Source: Thysanoteuthis rhombus (Eukaryota; Mollusca; Cephalopoda; Oegopsida; Thysanoteuthidae). Taken from it: a DNA stretch of 64,000 bases. Under the pieces are notes generated by a model. The model did no database searches, was not told the origin of the DNA, and was given only the letters and a program-made list of their open reading frames with translations. Below, one piece after another: positions 34,601 through 43,850 of this stretch (the stretch's first letter is position 1; every line of letters starts with the position of its first letter). The DNA is taken from contig OY735231.1 in the NCBI GenBank assembly GCA_963457665.1, positions 39,096,406 to 39,160,405 on the forward strand, read 5' to 3'. A program made the translations under genes and the position numbers.

Positions 34601-37600
34601 AGCCTGGTTTATGTGTAAACAAGTGGCATATGTAATGTCCATGTATTTCATTTCGTTCATTCAAATGTAAATAAAGGGAATCAACTTATCAAATTGTAGC
34701 TGTTATGGCAGTTATCAGATGAAGCCTCTTTCTGGATAACTGGAGCTGGCTACTCTTGATTAGCAGCAGCCATTATGATCACACGTTTCTTCATTCTTTT
34801 CTTATTTCTGTTGCTACTAACACAGTTAAAAACAATTGTGTTTTAAGCAGCAGATATCTAACCAAACAACCAAGCAAAGATATAACTGCGCATTATCTCA
34901 TAAAGAGAATATTATAAAAATTTTTGTAGAAAATTGTTTAAAAAATCTGTATTCTGTTGACACTGAACAAAAATTTTCTTTGAATATACAAAAAAAAAAC
35001 ATTTGGATTTTAAGAAATCTTTCACTAGAAGAGGCAAGTCAGATATTTCTTGATATTATACCAATCCTTTTTATATATGGATCTTTTCCAACTGGTGTCC
35101 TCATCTGCTTGTTGTACTTGGTAACTTTCTGGAAATTTCAAACTGAACCCTTTATTCAGTTCTCATAGATGGATTGTTTTCTTCCTGTTGTCCATGTCAA
35201 ATAAATCATTGTATAATAATGATAATTGCTCTTCTCGGAAATTTTGACAGAGTGTATCAATGTTTGTTTTAGAGTTTTAAGTGGAGACATCGTCAGCATC
35301 ACCTTCATTCTGTTCTCTGTCTATCATCATGGCATACAAATGGTTGAAATGACTTAAAATAAGAGACAATATTGAAAAGGTTTAATTCATGGTTTTATTC
35401 TTATTTAGTCATGTTCCTTAGTGATGATGTAATACAATATACTGTTTATAAGTAACTAGTTACCCATGTCATAAAAAATGGCGGCAAATATGAAATATAC
35501 GGATGCATATCGCACATTATTTATGTGAATAATAGAGATTTGAATCACAGTGAGCTGAAGGAATAGCGTTGTGATGATAGAAAATGAATTCTATCATTTT
35601 TTTTGTTTTATTACTTTGTATATTTTTATTATTTTTTATTTCAGTATTTTCATTTTGTCATCAGATCAACAAATTCTATTTTACTACGTCAGTTACGCCC
35701 TTTTGAGTGACAGAAGACAAGCACACATTTCTAAAAATTGTATGAGTGGATGATGCAATATGACACACTGTTTATAAGTAATGATACAATATAATGCATT
35801 ATTCATCAATAATGATACAATATGATACACTGCTCATAAGTAATGATACAATGTAAACACACAATAAGTAATGATACAATATAAACACTTGATAAATAAT
35901 GATACATTATAATACACTGTTTATAAGTAATGGTGCAATATAAACACTTAAGTAATGATACAATGTAAATACTTACTAAGTAATGATACAATGTAAACAC
36001 TTACTAAGTAATGATACAATATAAACACACAATAAGTAATGATACAATATAAACACTTGATAAGTAATGATACATTATAATACACTGTTTATAAGTAATG
36101 GTATAATGTAAACACTTAATAAGTAATGATACAATGTAAACACTTACTAAGTAATGATACAGTGTAAACACACAATAAGTAATGATACAATATAAACACA
36201 CAATAAGTAATAATACAATATAAACACTTGTTAAGTAATGATACATTATAATACACTGTTTATAAGTAATGCTATAGTGTGATATACACCAATTAATATG
36301 ATATCACATGATATTTGACATGCTTTATGGCTTTGATTATTATTTTTCTTCATTCCAGAATCCGAATATGTTTTCCGGCTGCGAAAAGATATGATCCCAA
36401 TAATGGTTCAAAAAAATTATATTCCTGATGGTTGGCTTGGTATGCTGGTGGGCACTAAACTCTATTTTGACTTTAGTCATCCGACAGACTTTGATGCTCA
36501 AATACCACGTCTCATTAAGGAAATTGGACCGAGGGGCTTGCTGGTCCCCAATGAGGATCTCAATGTACTCAACGGTTTGTAATCCATTATTCCCTTTATA
36601 ATGCTCTATCTTCTGGGTGTCTCTTTCACAATTATTATCAGTGTGGCAATTGTTACCTTTCCTGTTTTTAAATGGCTGCTGTTTCAGCTGTACAATAACA
36701 GATGCTGATGATAAACTAACCCTAACACTTACCCTAAAAATACTAATCCTAATCATTACCCTAAAAGTACTAACTCTTACCCTAAGAATACTAACTGTAA
36801 CCTTAAACCTAGCCGTCTGGGAAATGGAAAAGGTAACAATTGCCATTAAAGCTCCATTTATTGATTAATGGATTAATTTATTTTTATATAATTGGTCTGA
36901 AGGTGCTTAACATAGAATGATTATTCACAAGTGATATTAGCTGGTAATATGCGTTTGATTCTTATGTGTCCGACTATTATAACCTTGTACAAAACTTATC
37001 TAAGCCCAGTAAATATCTGTGTAACAAATCAGAAAAATCTGGGCTATATGAAGTCTGTCAGACTACTTTGAAAAGTGGAAGGGAGGCTGGAATACGTGTA
37101 TGTGTGGTCCCAAGAGGACTACATTAAAGTGGACTAAGATGCCACTGCTCTTGGTAGGCTATTTTTTGTTAACACAGGTGTCCACTTTCATAGTGCGCAT
37201 GTTATGGTCCAAGAAAGCTAACTATGTAATGACGGAATTACATCACAGCTTGATTGTAACTACATTACAATCAAACTGCAAAATAATTCAGCCATTTTGA
37301 AACTGAGTCTAGCTATTTTGGAGCTAGAATAATAGTTAGGGGTCGAAACCATCTACCCACATTAAGACACAAACTGTGCAATAACAAACCATTTCATGAA
37401 GAGGGAGGCCTGTAGTATATGGCTGGATACTCTCTGAACAGCCGTTGTACATATATATTGTGTAGATTTGAGATGATCCAACAGAATATTAGTAATTTGA
37501 CAATTGGAAGGCAGAGAGGAGTAAGAACAGGTGTTACATCACAAGAATCTTTATTGTCATCTGAGCATGTTTTGATACATTTTGATGGTTGCCACCACCT

Positions 37601-39830
37601 TTTTCAAAAAACTTTGCTGCAGTTGCAGAGAAAGCTGTATGCAGTTTACATGTTACCTCTGAGAGTTATTATTGTATCATTATTATTTTAGCCCAACCAC
37701 ACGTGTGTTCATGTAAAACCCAGGGTACTCATCACCAGTCGTACGGATTATGGAATTCTGCTCAAGTTGCCAAATGGCTCGATAATTCTGGCCTGAAACA
37801 TGTGAAAGAGAAGTACGTTAACAATTTTGTCTCGGATTTTTTCCCTCATTTTTAAAGTTCTTTCTTTTCTTTCTTTTACTTCTCACTCCTTTTATCTTTT
37901 TTTTTAATGTTTTATACATTTAAATCTTGTTTTTTTTCTACCTTTCTCTCTTTTTACTCTTTCTCTTTATCTACGATGTTGCTTTGTAATATAATGCTAT
38001 ATTCTTGTTCATAATCAAGTGTGTAGACCAGCTACACCTTACATATGTTGCACACATAACCCCAATATATATTTAGACATGATAAAAAAGAAATTTGGAA
38101 AATTGCCTTCTCCAATAACAAAATTCACCTTCAACCCAACCTTCTTCCACCAAGTCTTATTCACAACCAATTACTCATATAAACCAAATGCTTCATTATG
38201 TAGTTAAAATGCAATTCAAATAAAAAATGCTTAGTTAATTAATTTGCATGAATTTCATTTCAAATGCTCATGATAGATTTAAAAGGAAACATTTGTGAAT
38301 TATTTCTACTCATTCAAATATTTTTGCATTACTTATCGCAGGTGTCAGACTGTTTTAGAGTCTCTGTACTCAGGATAGGTGATCAATATCATGGCCGATC
38401 AGTTTTCTATTCTTATTAAGTGATAAACTGAACACCCCAAGCATTAATAAATCTATTTATATCAACTTATATAAACATTAGTGTCTGTTGCTTTGCAAAG
38501 CTAAAATGGTCATGATGTATTTGCGTTTATATTTAAGTGTATAGACCAACTATACCTATAATATTTTTCACACAAAACCCTAAATTATATCTGAATAGAA
38601 CGATCAATTTTTTTCTTGAATTGCATGCTTAAACCAGTTTTTCTACTGTTTTAAAAATCTCTGTACATGAAAGGGGGATCAATAAAGTGGTGAATCAGCT
38701 TTCGATTGTTACCATGTGATTAACTGAACCCCCTCTTTAAAACGTCTTGATGTAAGATGTTCCAAATAATGAAATCCACACACGTCCAACCAGTTTCTAC
38801 CTGGTCTTATTCACAGCACAATTTACATATATACATATATATATACATATATATATATATATATGTATGTTTGCTGTGTGGATGTGAGGTGATCCGACTT
38901 TTTTTTCGTATGCACCCATTTCATTATACAGTGGATTCCAGTTCACAGGACCACATCGAGAATTATGATTTGGACCTAATAACCTGCTGGTCCAATTAAC
39001 CAAACATCTTCATTTTCATGCACAAAACACTAAAGATTTTTTAAATCCAAGGAGAACAACTTGCATAAAAACCAGAACAAATCAACTCCTATTAATTTTC
39101 TCACAAACTAAAAATATTTGAAAGATTGTTTTGAGAACTAAACAAATATATATTTTAGTAATTCCATCACAATTTTATCGAATTAGTTCTTACAAATTGG
39201 TCTTATTGGGTAGCTAGTCCTAAAGACTGATAGAGCTATTAAATGGAGTCCACTACATTTCGGAATATCATTTTCCACTTCCAGGATTGTGTGACTCAAA
39301 AAGTGCATTCTAGAATTTTACCTTGAAGAAAGATCGATATTCCCACAATTTAGATATGCCAATCTGTGGTCCCAACCCTGCCCCGAAATCCTAAAATTCC
39401 TGCTGGTTAATGGGGCCCTGGTTGAGAACCTCTGATATAAATGGTGAGAAGGCCTGATCCAGTTGAGGGCAAATGTCTTGATGGCACCTCTAGTAGATAC
39501 TCAAAAAACTCCACTCAGCCAGTAACTCTGTCATAAACATAACTGTAACAACCCCCAATATATTTTTATTGCTTAAGTTAAATGGAAGCTTACCTTTTTG
39601 AATGTTAGTGCAAGCAAAAATACCCCGTGTTTTCTATCAAGAAAATCAATCACTTGTATTTATTTTCCAGTTTTGCTGCTTTCGATGGGGAACTCCTTGA
39701 AGAACTGTGTCGGGTCCAAGTAACAGCACCAGAATTTTTCTACAAAATCCTTCAGACAGAATTTAAATTAAACTTAGCAGACATTCTCAAGTTATCCAAA
39801 GGCATACACCACTTGTCATCAAAACGATAA
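25078..39830 (+). CDS. ARM(partial)-TIR-SAM domain protein, 3' six exons
   Basis: Six exons joined in phase encode the last 274 residues of a protein whose 5' end was not found. Residues 1-34 look like the end of an armadillo-type helical repeat. Residues about 37-181 are a TIR domain with strand A (ISYQWD, 44-49), the BB-loop region (MDVEHMSGSTLEAMA, 70-84) and a CRTESEY segment (107-113) before the strand IPIMV. Residues about 200-266 are a SAM domain starting GLWNSAQVAKWL. All five introns (5465, 3705, 1781, 1117 and 1858 bp) have GT-AG ends. Four introns are phase 1; the last, inside the SAM domain, is phase 2. TIR domains act as adaptors or NAD-cleaving enzymes and SAM domains oligomerise, so a cytosolic signalling or NADase role is inferred. 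SARM1 has the opposite order (ARM-SAM-SAM-TIR). No signal peptide or membrane segment is seen in this part. No convincing poly(A) signal follows the stop. Confidence 0.85.
25330..25705 (+). repeat. Duplicated segment and 24-bp tandem repeat in intron
   Basis: AATATTTCTGCTTTGATTGT at 25351 recurs as CATATTTCTGCTTTGGTTGT at about 25510. Then 25614-25705 holds about four units of a roughly 24-bp repeat, ATCAAAATGGCACACTCAGT-like. Confidence 0.7.
25830..26635. other. Intron sequence, no feature recognised
   Basis: Includes AAGGGAAGCAACTCAGA at about 25957, a variant of the AAGGGAGATAAC word. Confidence 0.4.
26640..27058 (+). repeat. Dispersed repeat family A, copy 6 (intronic)
   Basis: Near full-length core: AACCAAAACTGTTAACACTG, TTCTTCAGTTTTTAAGCCGG, CCCCAACATGGCATGGTTCC and an end at ACTAACAAGACCTGTT. 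Confidence 0.8.
27640..27752 (-). mobile_element. tRNA-like sequence, probably SINE head
   Basis: The reverse complement has TTTAGCGCAGTTGGTAAGAC (A box) and GATTTCGAATCCCA (B box) 34 bp apart. The stems do not pair well and unrelated sequence continues 3', so a SINE or tRNA pseudogene is more likely than a working tRNA. Confidence 0.55.
28440..28600. repeat. TTAGCTC-rich repeat, left part
   Basis: Dense AGCTC/TTAGC words (ATTTAGCTCATTTAGAGC, CATCTAGCTCTTAGCTC). The same words resume at 29625-29675, after the LINE at 28605-29405, suggesting one element split by insertion. Confidence 0.5.
28605..29405 (+). mobile_element. RTE-type LINE, RT end plus C-terminus, copy 6 (intronic)
   Basis: Contains the intact RT catalytic box in LSNLRFADDIVLSAEKLHNL, then LMLDELNEES, a stop, RVGLHMNFSKTK, MCNDHI, KVDHYIYLGQQIF, and the RLTTWIPRDHMRNRG and KYWFRNTHDREV segments. 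It ends TGATGATGATGA at about 29388-29402. It lies inside the 5465-bp intron of the TIR-SAM gene in the sense orientation. Confidence 0.88.
30010..30520 (-). pseudogene. Collapsed Tc1-like transposon (intronic)
   Basis: On the minus strand, the N-terminal DNA-binding text ASEAAEKFQLSQRTANNHLY then QLGFYGRAARRELFFIATNI is followed within about 250 bp by the C-terminal catalytic text QPSQSPGRNPIQQMWAILD. Most of the catalytic domain is missing, so this is an internally deleted relic. It ends about 130 bp before the TIR exon acceptor. Confidence 0.75.
30648..30770 (+). CDS. Exon: N-terminal half of TIR domain
   Basis: The acceptor is a strong pyrimidine tract ending CTCTCCGGCAG and the donor is ATGA|GTAAGT. 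The exon encodes TIR strand A (VPHIMISYQWD), helix A (QPIMLMIKEKLELAGY), strand B (KVWMDVE) and the start of the BB loop. The in-frame ATG at 30653 could be taken as a start, but the good acceptor just upstream and the matching phase of the 25078-25182 exon argue that it is internal. A downstream start would give a short TIR-SAM isoform. Confidence 0.9.
31085..31645. other. Intron sequence, no feature recognised
   Basis: No repeat or RNA recognised. Confidence 0.4.
31651..31683. repeat. AT microsatellite
   Basis: Uninterrupted TA run in an intron. Confidence 0.95.
31690..32390. other. Intron sequence, no feature recognised
   Basis: No supported feature. Confidence 0.4.
32392..32661. mobile_element. 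Possible degenerate hAT-like MITE
   Basis: The left end CAGAGATTCTCAACCTTC resembles hAT termini. The right end CTTTGAGAATAACTG is a poor inverted match and no clear 8-bp duplication flanks it. Confidence 0.3.
32699..32732. repeat. CAT/ATC trinucleotide repeat
   Basis: Imperfect ATCACC/ATC run in an intron. Confidence 0.85.
33088..33365 (+). repeat. Dispersed repeat family A, copy 7 (internally deleted, intronic)
   Basis: AACTAAAACTGTCAACATCA, TTCAGTTTTTAAGTTGGTTT, TGTGGCATGCTGCCAAAAGA and an end at ACTAACCAGACCTGTT. About 130 bp of the centre is missing. Confidence 0.75.
33370..34470. other. Intron sequence, no feature recognised
   Basis: Some weakly coding-like text near 33480-33720, without a recognised family. 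Confidence 0.35.
34476..34577 (+). CDS. Exon: BB loop to helix C of TIR domain
   Basis: The acceptor is GTTGATAG|GTGG and the donor is GACAG|GTAAGG. It completes Ser across the previous intron and then reads GSTLEAMALAVERSALILIG and VSQNYKDSPSCRT. The G-x-x-L-E-A-M-A pattern after the BB loop and the hydrophobic strand before VSQNYK are standard TIR landmarks. It ends with the first base of a split Glu codon that is one candidate for the catalytic glutamate. Confidence 0.9.
34680..35750. other. Intron sequence, no feature recognised
   Basis: An open frame at 34836-35168 has no homology I recognise. It is AT-rich and probably random. Confidence 0.35.
35755..36278. repeat. Minisatellite, about 28-bp unit with higher-order period
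   Basis: Roughly 18 units of TAAGTAATGATACAATATAA plus ACACTT/ACACACA. A variant unit, ACACTGTTTATAAGTAATG, occurs at 35764, 35914, 36082 and 36253, giving a higher-order period of about 150-171 bp. It ends about 80 bp before the exon at 36359. The minus strand reads as repetitive Tyr/Ile/Val open frames. Confidence 0.92.
36359..36574 (+). CDS. Exon: C-terminal half of TIR domain
   Basis: The acceptor is TTCTTCATTCCAG|AA and the donor is AACG|GTTTGT. It completes Glu and reads SEYVFRLRKDMIPIMVQKNY, then PDGWLGMLVGTKLYFDF, and ends LLVPNEDLNVLN. The WLG-x4-G-x-K-L-x-F-D-F block and the strand IPIMV are typical of the invertebrate multidomain TIR class that begins with ISYQWD. A second GT four bases downstream (36579) is an alternative donor but would break phase with the SAM exon. 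Confidence 0.9.
36644..36845. mobile_element. Small inverted-repeat element with CTAACC-like array
   Basis: TGGCAATTGTTACCTTTCC at the left end is matched by GGAAAAGGTAACAATTGCCA at the right end. Between them, 36716-36814 holds about four units of roughly 21-27 bp built from CTAACCCTAA/TTACCCTAA words. No target duplication is obvious. It lies 70 bp past the donor of the last TIR exon. Confidence 0.7.
37440..37690 (+). repeat. Dispersed repeat family F, copy 3
   Basis: TTGAGATGATCCAACAGAAT, GACAATTGGAAGGCAGAGAG, CATGTTTTGATACATTTTGA and AAACTTTGCTGCAGTTGCAG match the other copies. A further 5' piece (GGATGTGAGGTGATCCGACT) is at 38878. Confidence 0.6.
37692..37812 (+). CDS. Exon: linker and first half of SAM domain
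   Basis: The acceptor is TTATTATTTTAG|CC and the donor is GAGAA|GTACGT. The reading is AQPHVCSCKTQGTHHQSYG, a short Cys/His-containing linker, then LWNSAQVAKWLDNSGLKHVK. The W-x4-V-x-x-WL pattern is the canonical first helix of a SAM domain. The exon follows immediately after a dispersed repeat (family F, 37440-37690), so its acceptor lies at the edge of repeat DNA. Confidence 0.88.
38010..38760 (+). repeat. Diverged segmental duplication within last intron
   Basis: AAGTGTGTAGACCAGCTACACC near 38017 recurs as AAGTGTATAGACCAACTATACC near 38534. GACTGTTTTAGAGTCTCTGTAC at 38348 recurs as TACTGTTTTAAAAATCTCTGTAC at about 38645. Both pairs keep the same order. Confidence 0.65.
38830..38866. repeat. 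AT/ACAT microsatellite
   Basis: TATATACATATATATA-type run in the last intron. Confidence 0.9.
39671..39830 (+). CDS. Terminal exon: second half of SAM domain and stop
   Basis: The acceptor is TTTATTTTCCAG|T. The first base completes Asn, then FAAFDGELLEELCRVQVTAP follows. The F-x-x-x-x-D-G-x-x-L-L motif is the SAM mid-loop and helix signature. The end is DILKLSKGIHHLSSKR and a TAA stop at 39828-39830. The stop is followed by a T-rich then A-rich stretch (39841-39930) and no clear AATAAA. Confidence 0.9.
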
Positions 39831-39973
39831 TAATCAGCCATTTTTTTTTTTATTTCTCTTTTTTTTTAAAATTCTTAATCTATTTTATTTTTTATTTAAA
39901 AAAAAAAAAAGAAAAGAAAGGAAAAAGAATTGTGTGAATGAAGTAAAAGGTGCAGCTACATTTGCAAGTACTA

Positions 39974-40181
39974 CTGTATATGCCGGACTATAAGACAAAT
40001 ATTTTACAAGGATATTTGGAGGACTATCGCTCACTGCAACACATCTAAGCCCCATAACTGTCCATATCAAGCTTCGGTAGATGACCCATTAGTCATGAGA
40101 CCAGCATATTGGACGCAGTGTAATATTTGAATGATTTTTAAAAAAAAATTGAATGTCTGTCTTATATAATGGCATATACAG
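39974..40181. mobile_element. Tigger/pogo-like MITE
   Basis: The left end (TA)CTGTATATGCCGGACTATAAG is matched by the right end CTTATATAATGGCATATACAG. The internal part is non-coding. TA flanks the left end, while the right flank is TTA. It sits 143 bp past the stop codon of the TIR-SAM gene, so it may lie in the 3' UTR. Confidence 0.75.
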
Positions 40182-40685
40182 TTATCACTCTTTACTGCTA
40201 TTACAGATCTGTGTTACCCTTTCAGATTATATTTGTACAAAGAAGATTTGAGTCAGTAAATCTCTTGGATAAGGTGCTGCTCAAAGTTTTGGGGAACCTA
40301 AGGTACAAAATGGCTTCCTCAAGAAATGAAAAAAAATTGATATAAAATGAGGTTGTTTATCTCCTGGTGGAGTGAATTTGAGGGATGTGTCCATCGAGAC
40401 ACAGGAAACCCTGGGTAACTCGACAGATGAACAGATTGATCCAGCAGTTCAAATTCCCCCAAATACCCTTTCGGGGTAGCACATCGTAAATAATCACCTT
40501 GCCATCGAGCAGCGATTAGCAAGCTCATCTCAAAGACCATTAATAGTTTATTAATTTCGATATTCATTGGGTTGTCCACATTTATGGTTTTGTGTCACAC
40601 TAAATGAGGTTATTGGATATCTAGTATACTTGGAATCTAAATATAAGTTTTGCTGTGATTGTGGAATGAACAAGCTTGTGTGTTA

Positions 40686-41148
40686 AAAACCGTCAACTAA
40701 AACTGTCTACTCATCATCATAGTCATCATCGACATAGGTTTCTTCAGTTTTAAAGTGGGTTTAGATGGTTGGCTATCTATGTATGTACCATGCATACAAA
40801 CTGCACCAATGAAGCTAGAGTGCTTAAAATTTAAACGTTTACAACTTATTATGTCTACAAAGAACGTTTTTTTTGTTTTGTTGAAATTCAAACTCAAAAT
40901 AAGTTTTCAGTGAGGGATTCAATTTACTATGTAAATTTAAACTGGTCCCTTGGTTTGTGTCTGGCAGCATTCACGCTTGTATTTTGATAATTTAGACTAT
41001 TTTAGTGATCACTGTCCTACAAAAGGCAAGAGAAGTAAATTATTCATGTTTTTTTTTTCAATCATGAATTTATGGTTCAAACCATATTGGTAATTAATTT
41101 TACCACCAGCTCTGCTTAATTTAAATTGGTCACTTGACCAGACTCTTT
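40686..41148 (+). repeat. Dispersed repeat family A, copy 8
   Basis: AACTAAAACTGTCTACTCAT, TTCTTCAGTTTTAAAGTGGG, TCAATTTACTATGTAAATTT, AAAGGCAAGAGAAGTAAATT, then the tail GGTAATTAATTTTACCACCA shared with copy 1. Confidence 0.7.
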
Positions 41149-41299
41149 TTTTCCTTTTTTTCTATTGGAAAAAATTTCATTTGAATCAGACATTTCAAAG
41201 ATAATTATTTAGTCAAATATGTCCCATAAACTTATCAGCTTGTAACAGTAAAATACAAATGATTATTTAATCTTTAGCACTCTGTAGATGACTAAAGGT

Positions 41300-41702
41300 G
41301 CTATCACGTCACATGACCTCATGCAAGCTCACAAGGCCTCAAAACCATCAAAATCAGCCGTAGGATTCATACTTGTGTCACGTCATGTCACCTAAGGTGA
41401 CTTAAATTTGAAATTTTGATTAGATTTAAATTTATAAAGATCTTTGTTTTCTGTCATTTCCAATCAGAAATTCTTTTATTTGTTGATAAGAAAAAATGCT
41501 ATCTCACACTATTAAGCATCCTACAAAAATGAGCAGACACAGAAAATGTGAGTCATGAAGTCACATAACCATCAAGGACTTGTGATATCACATGACTTGA
41601 CAGCACAGCAGTGTTTCTTTTAGCTATTCAAATAAGTGTTACACTGGCCTATGCCCTGCTAACGCTCATCTGAACTCACGTGAATTCATATGGTGTGATA
41701 GC
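41300..41702. mobile_element. Possible MITE with imperfect inverted ends
   Basis: The left end GCTATCACGTCACATGAC and the right end (reverse complement) GCTATCACACCATATGAATT pair over the first 8 bases and more loosely after. The interior has repeated CACATGACTT/TCACATGACC words. Confidence 0.45.
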
Positions 41703-42329
41703 AATCTGTTCCCACCGCTAGTCCAGCAAACAAAAATTTTGTTATGCCACTGCAGGTGACTCTGATTGCCAAATGATAGTGTGTTTGAATTTTGTAGATG
41801 TGTTGTCATATCAATTTCATTTCAATTCAAGTCATACATAAGCAGACATACAAGTTGAAGGCTTTCAGTTACCAAGTGCACAAAATCTTGGCACCCTTGA
41901 AAAAGAATACAGAGTGCTAAAGGTCAAGAATTTTGCTATTATCTTTTAGAAAATACATGAGAAGAACTGAAATAATATAATTAAGAAGCAGCCGGTGTTG
42001 TTTTGAATGAATTGTGTAAAAGTTGAAAACAATGACTAACACTACAGCATCTGTTGGAATTCATCAATGAAAATATTTTTATATATGATTGCAGATCACT
42101 GTGCTTACAGATTACAACTGAGGTATTTTATATGATGCTTCTTGAATATTGGAATTATAGCCATCACAGCAGTGTGTCTCCCCATCGACAGTTATAATTG
42201 ATTTTGTTTATGAGTTTCAGAAGAGTCATTAATATTTCAGATTTTAATTTTAAATTTTAATTTATTCTTATTATTTATTGGATGAAATATCATAACTCAA
42301 TATTTTTAATATTTTTTCTTTTTATAATC

Positions 42330-42440
42330 TTGACTTGTTTTTTGTGATAATAAAAGCAACTTAAAACTAAGATGAAAGTAAAAACTGATCAAAATTAATG
42401 AAAATATTTCAAATTCTGTTTGGACGATATAACTTCGTTT
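42330..42440 (+). mobile_element. SINE S3 3' remnant
   Basis: ATAAAAGCAACTTAAAACTA and AGATGAAAGTAAAAACTGAT match the 3' body of family S3. The tRNA-like head is absent. Confidence 0.5.
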
Positions 42441-43060
42441 TTTTTGTGTCGATTTTCCTGAGAAATCAGTTTCATTTTCCTTTTTTCTTGCGAATTTACC
42501 CGATGAAGGCTGAAGAATATTGAGCTCCTTCAATTATCTTCCAGAGTTGTCAGGTTAAACCAAGAAGGGACATAATCCAAGCTTCATATTGGAGATTTTG
42601 ACTGAGATGAAGCTCGGATTACCTCCCCTCCTAGCAAAATCCAGTAACCCTGTCTCTTACCATTCATCTGGCATCTAGAATTTGATGAAAAAAAAAAGGT
42701 TTTTCTGCTTTGAAATTTTTTTTGTGAAATTCTGTTTGTTTTTCTTTGTTTTTTTTTCAATTTTTTTTTTTGCCAGGGGTGGGGCAATGAATTCTCTGAC
42801 CTCATCAAATCTGATAATGTTCCAACCATTTTGGACAAAACCTTTAATTTGGCTCAATATCTAAGAATGATCAGGCAAACCACATTTTGTTCCTGAGCAA
42901 ATTCAAAGTAAGGTTAGCAAGTTGAATGTCATGACTGGCAAACTAGAGGAATGATAAAGCAAGCAAATTGAAAGATAAGGTATGCAAATAAGGTATGCAA
43001 ATTAAAAAATATGCCATGCAAATTATAAAAAACAAGCAGTCTGAATCGAAGCACAAAAGT
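42441..43060. other. No feature recognised
   Basis: T-rich low complexity at 42690-42775. No gene. Confidence 0.4.
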
Positions 43061-43065
43061 CACAC

Positions 43066-43270
43066 ATATGTTACGCTGAATTGGCAAAATTGCCTCATTG
43101 GAGAAGTTTAACAAATAATGAATGAATACTTAATTTTAATTTAATGAAAAGTTTATTCAACCAAAACAAGCATAAAACCGTTTTTTGCAATCAAAAGTTA
43201 ATGTAATCTAACATCTTTTATAAAATAATGAATTTTACCAATGAGGCAATTTTGCCAATTGGGCATATCA
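43066..43270. mobile_element. Short inverted-repeat element
   Basis: GAATTGGCAAAATTGCCTCA near 43077 is matched by TGAGGCAATTTTGCCAATTG near 43242, about 150 bp apart, with ATATGT/GGCATATC further out. Probably a MITE. Confidence 0.55.
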
Positions 43271-43850
43271 TACATACTAACTGTGACAATCGATGCAAAT
43301 TTTGATTTTTCTTGTCAAATTATTTGAAATTTATTTTTTCATATATTTTGTTTGAATAATAATTTATTCTTTTATTCTTATATACTTTTGTTCATCGATT
43401 GAGTTGGCTTTTCCTTTCAATTTGTATGTCATTTTTTTAATTTGTGTGTTGTAATTTGAATGCTGTATTTTTGAATTTGTTTGCCATTTTTTTCAAATTT
43501 GTTTAGGAAGTGGTGTAGTTCGAACAGGATTTTGGTTTTCAATTTGTTGGCTTTAAAAAATATCTGGTTTAAAACATTTTGTTCTCATTTCTGTAGCTGA
43601 TTAGATGTTTTATACTCCTGTTGTAAGTTGGAGAGATTACCTGCTGACACGTGAGGTAAATAATTTGGATGTTAGTCTGGGAAGATCATTTGAACTTGTT
43701 TCTTTTCTTTTATTCTTTATTGCACTTGATGTTGATTTGTGAACCCTATAGATCCAGTCCAATTCTTTGAACAAAGAGTTCTCACTTGGTATTGCTGAAT
43801 GAAGACTGGTTCACATCTTTTATTACAATGCTTTTTTCAATTGTCTATAA

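Noticed and set aside
34836-35168. 110-codon + strand frame in the second TIR intron
   Set aside because: AT-rich, lacks splice-site support and any recognisable motif. It sits between two exons that already join in phase.
35755-36278. CRISPR-like array
   Set aside because: Units are contiguous 28-bp repeats without unique spacers, in an intron of a eukaryotic gene. It is a minisatellite.
36340-36846. 168-codon minus-strand frame
   Set aside because: It is antisense to the TIR exon and runs into the CTAACC array. The + strand carries the conserved domain.
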